A program made the position numbers and the translations under genes. A stretch of 64,000 nucleotides of DNA from Massospora cicadina (taxonomy: Eukaryota; Entomophthoromycota; Entomophthoromycetes; Entomophthorales; Entomophthoraceae), in contig JAKSZP010009568.1 of NCBI GenBank assembly GCA_022478985.1, positions 1 to 64,000 on the forward strand, in the 5' to 3' direction. Below, piece after piece: positions 53,591 through 64,000 of this stretch. The notes below the pieces were generated by a model. The model saw nothing but the letters and a program-made list of their open reading frames with translations. It was not told where the DNA came from and ran no database searches. Numbering within the stretch: position 1 is the stretch's first letter; the number at the start of each line of letters is the position of its first letter.

Positions 53591-54440
53591 AATGAACTCT
53601 AAAGATTTTTAAGTTATTATACCAGAAGAAGTTTTGGTCCCATTAATAATAAAGAACCTGATACTGCTTACACTTCTTCTGATTAATCTCATATGTTTCT
53701 CACATTACCTCTGCAGTTCAGGAGTTTATATACGCTATTCACTTCTTGATCTTGTATAAATTGGTCCACGCCATTGTTGAAAGTGGTTCCCTCATGAAAG
53801 ATATTTCATTTAAACTAATGAAACGCTTCAAAATTGCTTAAAGCTTACCACATTACATGGAATATGGAACAGGTGGCCCACAATGTACTCTGTTCATTGG
53901 GGCTGTTATTCTTACCTATTCACTTTAGGAAACTCCATGAATACCCCCGCCATTGCATTAGATAACCTAATCTATGAACTTATCAGAACTCATTTTTCGA
54001 GATTATTCTTCCATAGTGCACTACAATGAGTGATTTATATACCTGCTAGGACACCAGATCCCACTGGAAACTGAAACGTCATGCAACGCCAAAACGGAGT
54101 TCAGACATTTGGCTTTCCTTTTAAAGTTTGAGAGCCAAATTAAACAAGAGGAGTATAATGTAATGGACTCTCATGTATGAATGACACCTCCTGCAGTCAA
54201 TGGCCTTGAAGGTTACAATTTATTTTCCCAAGCCAACCACTATACCACCAAAGTCCCAGGTTATCATTGACACCCAATTTCATTTCAACATTCTCTATGG
54301 ATACCTGCTGGAGGTCTGAGGCCTAGATAAACTCTCACTCAAGGAGGTCTTACCTGTCGAGGAAACTTAGGTCAGCATATTCTGGATTTATATTGGTGTT
54401 GCTGGCTAATCTAACAGGTAGACATAATTTAGTGGGACTT
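53591..54440 (+). pseudogene. E12 aspartic protease and linker
   Basis: At 53740-53880: FLILYKLVHAIVESGSLMKDISFKLMKRFKIA, then HYMEYGTGGPQ. It aligns with the E3 and E10 proteases, with Glu in place of the catalytic Asp. The second strand and linker follow to about 54420 (HFNILYGYLLEV). No RT follows; the rest to 54530 shows no domain. Confidence 0.72.
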
Positions 54441-54539
54441 TGTCAAGATTCTGATATGAATGGATGATAAAACCTAAGTAGTTTTGGCAGATTGGGTGAG
54501 ATTGGCCAAACTCTGTATTATGATATAATTGTTGAGAGC

Positions 54540-54675
54540 ACCTTGACATAAGGTGATAAGGCAATAACAAGCTTTGAACAAATATTTAGTGGATCACCTC
54601 CAAAATAAGGTGATAAGGCAATGTCAAAGTATGATAAATAATTGGTAAATCACCTCAAACTAAGGCAATTGTGAA
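54540..54675. repeat. 55-bp tandem repeat, about 2.4 units
   Basis: Units begin at 54540, 54595 and 54651. Each starts CACCT and contains AAGGTGATAAGGCAAT; the third unit is partial. It lies between the E12 fragment and E14. No coding role seen. Confidence 0.8.
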
Positions 54676-54799
54676 TTTAATGAGTAGTAACCACTGCTGG
54701 AACCAATGAGAATATGGCAGAAATGAAAAGTCTAAGAAAAGAGTTGGTATCAACTAAAGTTGCTACTATATAAGTGAGATGATAAGATTGAAATGGGAG

Positions 54800-55639
54800 T
54801 GTCGCAAAATTGACTGTGGGCTTCGCTAGTGTTAGGCTAACTAGTATGAAGACTGGTTGGCCCTTTGCTGTTTTGCCTTCATAGGCGTAGCAACCACTTA
54901 GGAGTTCGCGTCCAACCCACCAACACAGCAAACCAACGACTTTACCTTAGCCCAGGGTCCAGTTGTACCCTGGCAAGTCCTGTCCCATTCTGGGCAAACA
55001 AGGCACTACCACGCTGCACCCCACAGGGTTGACGGCCAGTTGGCAACGTCGTTGGTGGCCAGTTGTCCAGGTTCCTGCCTGTTTCTCCTAAGGCTGAGGC
55101 ATGGGAGCTGGCAGCATCAGCCACTCCAGGCACGTCACCTCGCTTAACTTCAGGGACCTCTCATCCCTAATTATTTTAACCTAGATAATGAAATACTAGC
55201 AATTAAAATAAATAAGGTCCAGAGAGATCCTTATTTGGAGGGATTGAATGACTGTTTATATTATAGGCTACTTCGCCTATTAAACCCCTTGGCTATCCAA
55301 GCCAGCACTTCTAATAAATCACAGTCATTCCTGGTAACAATTCCCTATATATCCGCTCATCAGTTCACCAAATTCTAGATTAAGTCAATCCATCCTCAGC
55401 ATGAGTTGCCAGTTGATTGTAACTAATATAATATAATTAAAACTTTAAGCATCCCCAGCATGAGTCAACGGTGCTCTAAATTAGCAGTGGAAACATTTTC
55501 AGATGCTTGGCAACAGATTCATTGGCTTCCCAATTAAAATTCCCACAATCAGCATATGAATGGAAATTTGTGGCAAATGCAGATTCTGATAAACCTAAAT
55601 TGAATTAATAATTATATAACATCAAATAATATCAAACTA
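54800..55639 (-). repeat. E14 3' LTR, part left of E15
   Basis: TGTCGCAAAATTGACTG..., homologous to 57844-58790 and, inverted, to solo LTR E7. Carries CATCCTCAGCATGAGTTGCCAG and GCATCCCCAGCATGAGTCAACGG motifs at about 55393 and 55448. The last 16 bp (55624-55639) are the left target-site copy of E15. Confidence 0.88.
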
Positions 55640-57564
55640 AAAACTCTCTTTCCGCTCAGTGTAACTTTCTGAGCAAATTACACAAATTAATAAGAAAATA
55701 AATTTCAATCGCCTGTTGTAGTTTCGCTCAATGTCCTCAGATTCTCCACCAGCTTCTCCAGTGTGGGGCAGCGGCAAAACTTCCCCCGCCATTTTTGGTC
55801 TAGCAGAAAAATGCGCTTGGACTGGCTAGCCCAGTCATTCCAAACCCATGGGACAATTTATTCCTCCCAAGGATCTTAAAGCCCACCTCACTTGTACCCA
55901 AGCGGTACCTTGCTGCACCCTGGTGCTCCCCCAGAGCAACGTGCGATATGGCTTAAGGGTCAAATATGGTAAACTATTCCCATACCATGACTAAGCCACT
56001 ATTGGAATGGCACAGGTGGTGATGACACCCACCGGATTTATAGATTTCCGCTCCTATAAGGGGTATTTTGACCTCGGCTTCACCTGTGAAGCTAACGCTG
56101 CCACTGCAGCAACTGTGCCCCTGGTATTCCAGGGTACACCTCTTCCCACAACTTGCACATGGCTCCCAGTGGACACCACTTTGGTGTTTCAGTTTGGTGG
56201 CTTGCCCACCCACCTCCCCCTGCAGTGCTCCACCAGGAACTGATGGATGGTTTGGCAGCCTATGGCTACAACCCCATCTTACAATTTGTGGTCCCAAATG
56301 GGGCCACACGACTCACTGGGCCTTGGGCATATGCCACAATCAGCCCTGAATCCAATAAAATTGCTTGTCAATTCCCCCTCATGCCATTGTTCCTTCAGCC
56401 CCTGACCATCCATTTTGGGCCCATGTTGAGGGCGGGAGGAAAATTGTCCATCTTGTTTTGAGTTGGACCACTCAAAACACAAGTGCCCCTCCTTATCCAC
56501 TTCTGATGGATCAGATTTCTTGTCCGCCGACCTCCAATACACTGCCCAACCCACCCAAATTCTGGCATGGGGTAAGATCCTACCTCCCCCTCCCCCAAAT
56601 TTGATGCTGCAGCTGCACCTGCAGCCACCAATCAGCCTCCTCCTCGCTCCAATGCCACACATGATTTTTCCAATCAGGCACAGGATTGGACTCCAGTTCA
56701 ATATCATGCAGCCTCCAACAAATCAACCAAACCTAAACTGTACGCCGATTCCCCAATTCAATTTAACCAGAACCCATGGGAGTTATTGGTTGAAATTGAG
56801 AAATCAGGTAAGCTCATTGAAGAACCATTTCTGCAAATTGAGCGGTTTGTTAATGCAGAATGGGATGCCAAATACCCTCCTCATCTATATACCCCACAGC
56901 CAAATGTCGAATAATTTTGCAGTGACCACCAGCTTGCAGTTGAAGCAGCTGCAACACCAGATTGTCATCCCCTTTGCAAAGCTGTCGTCAAATCAGTGGT
57001 GATGCTCACAGGAGGTATTACCCCTCCCATGATCCCCTCAACCCTCACTCCAAAAAGTAAAACCATGATGAATCAGCTGCACAAAAATGCAAATGAAGCT
57101 ATCCAGAACTTGGTAAGAGTAGCACGTAAACCTAAAGCTAAAATTACCTGAACCAATATCGCCAGGTTCATTAAACTCCTGGACGCCCACATTATTGCTG
57201 AAATAGCTTTAGCCAAATATATCAGTGCCATTTTCCTAGCTGACCATTTTCATGAAATAACAAAAACTAGTGATATTGAACCACATGCCGCCGATGCCCT
57301 GACGCCCTTAATGTCCACCTTGATAAGTACCCTAGTCTGGGAGGAGGAAGCTGCTGCCAAAGATGAGCCCCCCTACCCTTCCGCCATGGAGGGATAAGCA
57401 GTTTCCGCTGCCCACCTGTTTGGTTATGTTCTTTTGAAGCGTTTAATTCAATACATTCATTTGGTCGTTTTATCTGAACCAATTAGTTACGTTAATTTTA
57501 GTTTTAAGTTTTAGTTTTGGTAATGTTCATCCCCTGGTTGGCTTACCTAAAATAAGTATAGATT
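55640..57564 (+). mobile_element. E15: second ORF1-only retroposon, 16-bp TSD
   Basis: 1925-bp insertion in the E14 left LTR. The target-site copies AAATAATATYAAACTA (55624-55639, 57565-57580) differ at one base. The other E14 LTR (around 58765-58780) is the empty site. It is homologous to E11 over the RRM-like domain, CCHC knuckle and C-terminal domain; no endonuclease or RT. Unlike E11 no clear A-tail remains. Confidence 0.88.
55790..57396 (+). pseudogene. E15 ORF1-like protein: RRM-like domain, CCHC knuckle, C-terminal domain
   Basis: 56007-56243 reads MTPTGFIDFRSYKGYFDLGF and TLVFQFGGLPTH. A shifted frame gives LHQELMDGLAAYGYNPILQFVV and GPWAYATIS. The knuckle CPSCFELDHSKHKC is at 56445-56486. 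From about 56660 to 57396 one frame is nearly open (NPWELLVEIEKSGKLIEEP; IARFIKLLDAHIIAEIALAK; EEEAAAKDEPPYPSAMEG, then stop). This last domain of about 200 residues is not one I recognise. Nucleic-acid binding is inferred. Confidence 0.62.
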
Positions 57565-57662
57565 AAATAATATTAAACTAGGCGATTAGCTGGCAATCAC
57601 AATTGACTAACCAATATCCTTAATTCTGATATTATCAGAAGGATTCATCTAGTTGTTTCCCA
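57565..57662 (-). repeat. E14 3' LTR, part right of E15
   Basis: GGCGATTAGCTGGCAATCAC... to GTTTCCCA, aligned with 58781-58861 (GGTGATTAGCCAGCAATCAC...). Pyrimidine-rich ATATTTCCCCCAC follows and is the polypurine tract of the minus strand. Confidence 0.82.
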
Positions 57663-57843
57663 ATATTTCCCCCACTTAACCAGATGGTATCCTTCTGCAA
57701 GACCCACCCTGATGGTGGGACAAGAACACCCCAGCGCCCCCTTGAAGGAGCGCTGAGTCTGAACCTTTGCCTTTCACCACCTCCTAACCTGTCATCCAGC
57801 TACTAAGCAACCTAATAGCAGAAACTCCTGTAGTGAGTAGCAC
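57663..57843 (-). other. E14 internal remnant with primer-binding site
   Basis: 181 bp without coding sequence. On the minus strand GTGCTACTCACTACAGGAG at 57825-57843 follows the 5' LTR; it resembles the TGGTGCTCACTACAGG site of the other elements with an extra TA. Confidence 0.72.
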
Positions 57844-58861
57844 TGTCACAAAATCAACTGTGGGCTCTGCTAGTATCCAGACCAAGGAATATGAAGATTG
57901 GTCGGACCTTTGCCATTTCGCCTTCATTGGTGTACCAACCCCTACAAGTCCACGTCAAACCCACTAACACAGCAGATAAAAGACTTTGGCTTAGCCCCAG
58001 GGCCTTGGTGTGCCCCAATAAGTCCTGCCCCCATCCTGGGTGGCCAAAGCACTCCAGCGCTGCCCCACCCTCCTGACCCTTCGCCAACCCATCTGGGCAT
58101 GCCCCAGCGAGTCCATCCCCCATCCTGGGCGTCTATGTCACTCCCACACTGCACCTCACAGGGCTGATGGCCAGTCAACACATTGTCATTAGCGGCCGGT
58201 TGGCTAGGTTCCCACCAGTTCCTCATATGGAGGAGGTATGGGAGCTGGCAGCGTTAGCCACTCCAGGCGCATCAATCCGCGCCTACTTTGGGGATCTCCA
58301 GTTTCATCTTCTCCTAATTTAGCAGACTAACTACTAACAACTAAAATAAGATGGGCAAAAGAAAGATCTTTATTTGAAGGGAAGAATGATTATTTACACT
58401 ATAGACTACTTCGCCTATTAAACACATCAGCCATATAAGCTGGCACTTCTATATATCTTTGGTCATTTATGGTACAATTTGCTGCCAATCTGCTCATTTA
58501 TTTATCAAATTTCTAGATTAGGTCAATCCATCCTTGTCATGGGTCACCAGTCATTCATATATAATTTAATATAATTAAAACTTTGAGCATCCTCAGCATG
58601 AATCACAGGTGCTCCAAAAGGCAGTGTAACCATATTCAGATGCTTAACAACGGATTTATTGGCTTTCTACCAGAAATTCCCACAATTGATCTACAAATGG
58701 CAATTAGTGGCAAATGCAGATTCCGCTGAACCTAAATTGATATTAATAACTATACTACATTAAATATTTTTGAACTGGGTGATTAGCCAGCAATCACGCC
58801 TGACTAACTGAGACCCTAATTATGATATAAAAGGAAGGATTCCTATGGGTGATTTCTGACA
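57844..58861 (-). repeat. E14 5' LTR
   Basis: TGTCACAAAATCAACTG to TTTCTGACA. Empty-site allele for E15. Open frames within it (57854-58226) are chance frames: they recur in E7 and the left LTR without conserved reading. Confidence 0.9.
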
Positions 58862-59720
58862 TGGAGGATTGTTAATATAAGAGGGTTGAGTGGAACAGCG
58901 AGTATCCACTGATTATATTATATTAAAAAAAGAGTTTCATCAGGGCAATTGCTTTATAATTTATAAAGTTTATTATGTTGTCTCAAGGACAACAATCTTC
59001 ATATTGTTGGTCCTATTGCTTAGTGGGTTTAACCCTGTGAAAAACCCTAGTGGCATATCTTGGATATACCATAAAGCTATTGAAGGCCCAATACTTCATC
59101 TGCTTATGTTCGCCTCTGTTAGATTTTTAACCAGGTGATATTCCTCACATATTGAAAAAATTAGTTAATAATTAATTGAGGATGATTGCAATTAGTTTGC
59201 TAACCTTGACTAATGATTATTTCCAATTTGTGCTCCCCATTCAGTTGAGTTGAGCTGTCTTGATCTGCTGGATCAAGAAAGTATTGGGCATCATGCTTGA
59301 TAGAAAATTGGTGGGTCTCTACACTGGCGACTGAGGATGAGGATGTTGAGATAATTAATATTATCATTTAAGATGATGAATTACTTAAATTTGACATCAA
59401 AAAGTATCAGGGAGACAATCCTGATATAGTTTCCAGTTAATTTTGACACTGGCGACTTATGCTGAGGATATCAAACTAATTAATACTAACTGTTTAAGCT
59501 TGTCAGGCTTTTATCCTCACATCAGCTCCATGTAAAATAATTGTGGGATTTCTGGCAGAAAGTCAAATTCTGGAGGACTGTCAACTTATGCCACGGATGC
59601 TGAACTATGTAATATTAATTAAATAGTTTTTCTCTCTCGTTGCAATCACTTTTGCAACATATTCAATTCAAGCCAGGTATTAGTTTGATAATCTCACCAA
59701 GGAGATTAGTTTGCGCCCAT
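58862..59720. other. Old LTR-like sequence before the LINE
   Basis: No gene. Three copies of a CACTGGCGACT(TATGC)TGAGGATG-like motif at about 59318, 59448 and 59577, and AATTGTGGGATTTCTGGCAGAAAG near 59540, recall family F LTRs in the orientation of E7, but divergence is too high to place ends. 58890-59138 is an 82-codon frame with no known domain. Confidence 0.4.
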
Positions 59721-59915
59721 GTTGGGGAGCAGTTGGGCAAGTAAGTTAAAGGGCACAGGAGTTGGCCCTGCAACATCTAAAGTTCGCAAATGCCCCGGGG
59801 AACCTAAAGGAATAGACAAACTTAACAAAAAGCTGTTGGTACCATTTCCCCAGAAATTTTAGCTTGGCAAGCGCGATACAACCAGTACATCAATACGTCG
59901 CACTCTCAACCACTA

Positions 59916-60560
59916 TTGTCAGTGGAACATGGAGTACAGGTATTCCTGGATGTTCAGCAGATGGTGATGTGGGAAAAGTTTTGTGGGGATGTGCACACTC
60001 ATTTACTGAACGTGGTGTATGTTGCACCTCATTCCATGCCACGCGGTTTGCTGGATCTCAGTTTTGAAAGCAGGGAAGCAGCGGATGAAGCTGCAATGGT
60101 GCACGTTGTGTTAGACCTCCCAGACGGGCAGCTGGTCGTCAAAACTAAGCACACTAGATGGACAAAATCAATCCAGATTTTTGTCATTTTTGACTTTCTT
60201 CCCACTACGGTCAAACACACCATACTTGAACAACACCTGAAGGCTGGGCTCGCCATATACAGAGAAATACAATCCTTCAAAATGCAACGCTTTACACTGA
60301 TGCCACACCTGTGTACTGGTAAAGAAATTGCAGTCCTAACCCCAGCTGAGGGGATAGCGCAGGATCTAACCCAAATCCCGCACACCACTTTTGTCACTAT
60401 TGAAGGGTAAGCCACCCATCCTTTCAGGGTTACCATGGACAGCGCACCTCCCATCTGCGCCTATTATGATGCATTCAGCCACAAGGCACACACCTGCCCC
60501 ACCAAGGAGGGCATCACATACCAAGAGCATCCCTCGAAGGCTATGAACACCGGGTAGACC
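59916..60560 (+). pseudogene. E16 ORF1: RRM-like domain and degraded CCHC knuckle
   Basis: The frame 59916-60410 has no ATG at its start; it reads SVEHGVQVFLDVQQMVMWEKF, GLLDLSFESREAADEAAMVHVV, QIFVIFDFLPTTVKHTILEQHLKAGLAIYREIQ. The spacing of LDLSF and FDFLP followed by GLAIY parallels E11 and E15. At 60456-60497 CAYYDAFSHKAHTC is a CCHC knuckle whose second Cys is Tyr (TGT to TAT). ORF1 proteins bind LINE RNA. The Ala-rich region 60640-60770 may be its C-terminal end. Confidence 0.7.
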
Positions 60561-61136
60561 CACTATGAACCAACCGCCAATATAAAGGAGGCCTTCTCAT
60601 GGGGAGCACAAGATTGCTACTTAGTAGTGCGCCTTATATCCCCACAAGAGCGGAAGAAAGCCAAACAGGCCCACAAGGCGGCTGCCAAGGAGGCGGCTAA
60701 TCTCGCCTCTGCTATCTCGCCCTCCCAGCTCCAGGAGGAAATTGAGACTTTTGCAGTGGAAGCAGCTTGAGAATCTCTTGACCAATCAGAGTGGGACGCC
60801 CAAGCCAATTGGGCCACCCAAGCTGAAGCCCCAATGGGTGAGTCAAACTCATTTGACCAATTCGCCCAAGCCTCAATTGGAACTGACTTGGTCTCCAACC
60901 TCCCAGCCAAAAATTCAAAAACTTATATTGGTGCACCAAAATTGCATGCACCACAAAAATCTCATCCTTCAGCGGGGAATTAAAAGGTGAAGGCAAAAGC
61001 CATTGCGAACCCAACTGCTGTAGCTACTTAAACTTCTGACTACGTTGCATCACATACCTGAGGCACCAAAAAGTGCCGTGGAGAACATGAGAAGGCTGAA
61101 GGGCTCGGGTGCCCTTCCCCTCACACCTAAGGTGCA
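60561..61136 (+). other. E16 ORF1 C-terminal region and ORF1-ORF2 spacer
   Basis: Frames interrupted by stops. An Ala/Lys-rich stretch at 60655-60760 could be a helix. Nothing else is recognised before the endonuclease start near 61137. Confidence 0.5.
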
Positions 61137-62000
61137 ATGGGGGGAGCCTTTACTTTAGGGATGTTAAACATTGCTGGACTCAAGGCCTCGCCATCCCTGG
61201 ATAGGAAACTGAGTTTTTTACAAAATAATTTACCTGTGGACATCCTGGCCATCCAGGAGTCCCACTGTCCATGCAGTTCTGAGGAAACATGGAAATCCAT
61301 GCTCCTCCTTTCCCTATCCTTCTGGTCTGAGCACTGTGGGGTTCTTATTAGAAAAACCAGTTATTTTAAATTTTTATCATCTGAAAACTTCCTTAGCGGC
61401 CGCATGCTCATTGTCAATTTTTTGTGGGATGATGTAGTGCACACTATCATCAACATTTATGCCCTGACCTGTGCATGAGAACGTCAGGAATTTTTCTCAT
61501 CGGTCAAACCCCTTCTGTTACCCCCTGACCCTTTCATTGTTGGCGACATGAACTGTTGGTTGAACCCATCCACCCACCGCTGGCCTTCCTCATCTTCCCT
61601 GCCATAGGGACACATAGAACTACGCGTCATCAAGGCCACCCTAGGGTTGATTGACACAATACCGCGTCATGCTCTGCTTCTTGAAAGCATGTCACACCCC
61701 CACGTCCACAACAGCCAGTTAAGGTCCATGTCCTGCATAAACCTTATCCTCACGCCAATAAAATTTTGTACCCAAATTTCCCATTTCACCATGACAAAGA
61801 TCGATTTCTCCAATCACAGGTTGGTTTCAATTTCCTTTCGCATACCCAACCCCATTGCTTGGGCTCCAAATTGGTGCAAACTCCACCTGGCCAAAATCGC
61901 ATCACCACAATTTTCCTCATGGATGAAATTGGTGACCATGGCTCTAGAGTGCATCGCACCATGTTTGCGCTGATCTGATCTCCACCTAGTTGGCCTTCAA
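61137..62000 (+). pseudogene. E16 ORF2: AP-type endonuclease
   Basis: One frame from 61137 with stops at 61476-61478 (TGA) and near 61608: LNIAGLKASPSLDRKLSFL, DILAIQESHCPCSSEETW (catalytic Glu), CGVLIRK, LSGRMLIVNFLW, IINIYAL, FIVGDMNCWLNPS (GDMN), LGLIDTIPRH, and KIDFSNHRLVSISF, where the usual SDH is SNH. It nicks target DNA to prime reverse transcription. The Asp-to-Asn change would inactivate it. Confidence 0.87.
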
Positions 62001-62439
62001 GGCGAACACAATCCATCAGGCTCGCCACCTGTCCTCCCAACGTTCATGATCTGCCTCTGCGGTCATCTCGCGCGCTCTGGCAGAGCTGGCCCACCTGGAG
62101 TCTAACGTCCCAGCCAGGGGCTACAGCCCTGCTTGGGGCCGCAAGTGGGCGGAAGTAGCTGCCCACCTCAACATGCTTGAGCGGCAACACAAGCATTGGG
62201 TTTTTGTTCAGTACAGAGATAAACACATCACATTGGTGACATGTGCTCTGCTTACTTTTTCATAAACTCTTTGCACCACGCCAGAGCTTGGCCTGCACAC
62301 AAGTGTGAAGGCCAGACAATTCCATAGTGGATATGATGGCCAAAGTGGCGATTGAGATACAAAATTATTACTCCAAATTGCACCAATCTGAACTGATTCC
62401 GCCGGCCAAAATGTCGAATTTTCTCAATAGTGCACACAT

Positions 62440-63300
62440 CCGCACCATTTTCTATTTTTCAGATATAATGAATTTAATTACTCCAGATGAACTCTGGTCT
62501 GCCATCTGCAGTGCACCAAATCAGAAAATGCCCTGGCCCTGATGGCATTCCTTATGAGTTCTATAAGAGTACTTCAAATATTTATCCCCACTGTTGCTTG
62601 CCTCTCTTAACCAGACCTTTTGGAAACGCGCCTCCTACCAGGAGGGCAAGATGCCTACACCATTACGCTCTTCAAAAAAGGGGATAAGCTAGACCTGGCC
62701 AACTGGCGCCCCATTTCTCTAACAAACACTGACACAAAACTTTTGACTAAAATCATGGCTAACCGTCTAGGAATTGTTGCCTCTGCTACCATCTCCCCAG
62801 AACGATTCAGTTTCATACCCAGAAGGTCGATTTGGGACAAAGTGCACACTTTAGCCAATGCCTGTCAGTCCACGGCCTCTGGTGCACTTGTATTTTTAGA
62901 TCTACAGAAGGCCTATGATAGAGTAAACTGGGAATACCTCAGGGCCTGCCTCCACCAATTTCGCCTACCCCCTTGCTTCATCAGTTGGGTGATGCTGCTG
63001 ACGGAATCTGCTACAATGGCAGTGCGTGGCCCTGGTTTTTCTCACGGATGTAGTCCGCCCTCAAAGGGGCCTACGCCAAGAGGACCCCCTTAGCCCATTT
63101 CTTATATAACTTCAGCCTAGACCCACTTCTTTGCAACGTGAACGCCCGCCTTACTGGGGTCCATGTGCAAGGCCAAGCACAGTCAGAATGATGGAATTTG
63201 CTGATGACTGTGTGGTTGGAGTGGCTAACATCATGATGCATGCACGCTTGAAGCTCTTATCCAGGTTTACTCCTGGGTAAGTAATGCTGCACTCAACGAC
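62440..63300 (+). pseudogene. E16 ORF2: reverse transcriptase
   Basis: PDELWSAICSAPNQKM then a one-base shift and GPDGIPYEFYKS (62475-62565). The frame 62620-63093 reads NWRPISLTNTDTKLLTKIMANRLG, PERFSFIPRRSIWDKVHTL and ALVFLDLQKAYDRVNWEYL (first catalytic Asp). FADD is intact at 63197-63208 after a short shifted gap. 62001-62440 links endonuclease and RT with short frames. The main breaks are shifts at about 62528 and 63090. Confidence 0.9.
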
Positions 63301-64000
63301 TCCAAAACCGAAATCATCCTCCTTGGTCAGTGTTGAACCCGCAGGGCCTCAGCGCCCTGTTTCCTGCCCACCCCATCTGCTAGCACACGCGCTTGCTTAC
63401 CCTGACCAACCCACACCGCCCCACTTATGCTTTTCTTTGTTCCGCGCCCTACCGTTGGACCAGTCCGCCATTTGGGGGTGTGGTTGGAGGCAGGCGGGTA
63501 TGCCTCAACGGTGATGGAAAGCCATATTCTGGATAATGTGATGAAGGGCATCGCCTCCCTCTAAGACTACCCTACTTCCCTTACTGGCAGGATTATACTA
63601 GACAACTCTATGCTCCTCTCCAACGTTTGGTTTGGGGCCCACGCCATCGCCTTCTCCCCAGGTTTCTTCAAGACACTGTATGCCCTTCTGAAAGGGTGGC
63701 TTTGGTTGGGACGCCCAACGCCAGTGCGACTTGAGGTCATGTTTGGCCCTCGCCATAGTGGTGGCATGGGCCTGCTCAACTTTGAGACCCATGCTGCAAA
63801 AATCCTGGGCACCTGGATCGCAGCTGTTACCATCCCTAAACTCCCAACCCAACGATGGTCCCGCGCGGCCCACTCCAACTTCTCCCGCGCCCTGGGCCAT
63901 ACCAATCCGTCGCACCCTCAATCTTTTATGAAATATCTGGCTTCCCACCCTTTGGCCGCAGGTCCCCATGAAACTGCACCCCACTTCAAACGAATCCTCC
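63301..64000 (+). pseudogene. E16 ORF2: region after RT, cut by the window end
   Basis: Several frames. About 63640-63900 reads LYALLKGWLWLGRPTPVRLEVMFGPRHSGG, MGLLNFETHAAKILGTWIAAV, as in L1-like LINEs after the thumb. 63301-63560 contains shifted sequence (HLGVWLEAGGYAST-like). Antisense frames 63567-63984 are shadows. Confidence 0.75.

Larger units (their letters stand above)
50237..54799 (+). mobile_element. E12: gag-protease fragment of a gypsy element related to E3
   Basis: Plus strand. A TGGTGCTCACTACAGG primer site at 50457 is followed by Gag sequence homologous to E3 (50730-51545, resuming 52650-53590) and a protease (53740-53990). No RT or later pol domain is seen before E14 at 54800, and no 3' LTR is identified, so it is truncated. 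50237-50456 may be its 5' LTR, cut by E9. LTR E13 interrupts its gag. Confidence 0.75.
54800..58861 (-). mobile_element. E14: LTR element with only 181 bp between its LTRs
   Basis: Minus-strand element of family F. The left (3') LTR 54800-57662 contains retroposon E15 and is about 922 bp without it; the right (5') LTR 57844-58861 is 1018 bp. Between them, 57663-57843 has a primer site next to the right LTR and a pyrimidine tract next to the left one, but no coding sequence. The flanks GGGAG and TGGAG differ at one base. TRIM-like deletion derivative. Confidence 0.85.
59720..64000 (+). mobile_element. E16: APE-type LINE, continues past the window
   Basis: Plus strand, in order: ORF1-like protein with a degraded CCHC knuckle, apurinic/apyrimidinic-type endonuclease, reverse transcriptase with FADD, and the C-terminal region after RT. 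The YDRVNWEYL motif and the later GGMGLLNFETHAAKILGTW segment point to an L1-like rather than a site-specific LINE. The 5' end is estimated. The 3' end lies beyond 64000. Several stops and shifts. Confidence 0.9.

Noticed and set aside
57854..58226. Three overlapping open frames of 89-94 codons in the E14 LTR (and 28659-29177 in E7)
   Set aside because: They lie in LTR sequence, overlap on both strands, and the reading is not conserved between the LTR copies.

Overview
This is eukaryotic DNA made almost entirely of transposable elements nested inside one another. I see no recognisable single-copy host gene, no rRNA or tRNA gene and no CRISPR array. The elements are Ty3/gypsy LTR retrotransposons (several are chromoviruses with a C-terminal chromodomain), an APE-type LINE, and a short retroposon that encodes only an ORF1-like RRM/CCHC protein. 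A filamentous fungus, possibly a basidiomycete with an expanded genome, fits best, but that is inference. Almost every reading frame is broken, and many breaks look like C-to-T or G-to-A changes (for example Trp and Gln codons turned into stops).

Layout (E1-E16 are my names). 1-18015: E2, an old plus-strand gypsy element with 190-bp LTRs. E1 (chromovirus with 1.1-kb LTRs) lies in its 5' LTR, and E3 (6348-12843, minus strand, best preserved, TSD CCTGT) lies in its gag. 18016-20087: no gene recognised; the right end is probably the 3' LTR of E4. 20088-34326: E4, an old minus-strand chromovirus, split by E5 (20587-31065) and by solo LTR E8 (33603-34152). E5 contains E6 (22232-24936, TSD TCATC) and solo LTR E7 (27865-29043, TSD ATGCA). 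34327-50236: E9, sister of E5. E10 (34858-42327, TSD CCGCC) lies in its 5' LTR and retroposon E11 (44771-46601, 16-bp TSD) lies in its RT. 50237-54799: E12, a gag-protease fragment interrupted by LTR E13. 54800-58861: E14, two LTRs around 181 bp; its left LTR contains retroposon E15 (55640-57564, 16-bp TSD). 58862-59720: old LTR-like DNA. 59720 to the window end: LINE E16.

Nesting gives relative ages: E2 is older than E1 and E3; E4 is older than E5, E8 and probably E9; E5 is older than E6 and E7; E9 is older than E10 and E11; E14 is older than E15. Most boundaries are set by matching LTR ends plus target-site duplications, and in three cases by a paralogous uninterrupted copy elsewhere in the window.

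Most promising observations: (1) E1 and E6 lack a TGG-type tRNA primer site. The bases after the 5' LTR instead complement an 11-nt segment 32 bp downstream of a TATA-like box in their own LTR, which is the signature of Tf1-type self-priming. (2) E11 and E15 are two copies of an apparently non-autonomous RRM/CCHC ORF1-only retroposon. (3) E10 has lost most of pol but carries an unexplained antisense open frame with its own TATA-like and AATAAA signals. (4) In two chromovirus families the pol frame runs through the polypurine tract into the 3' LTR. (5) The Gag of E3 contains a collagen-like Gly-Pro-X tract.
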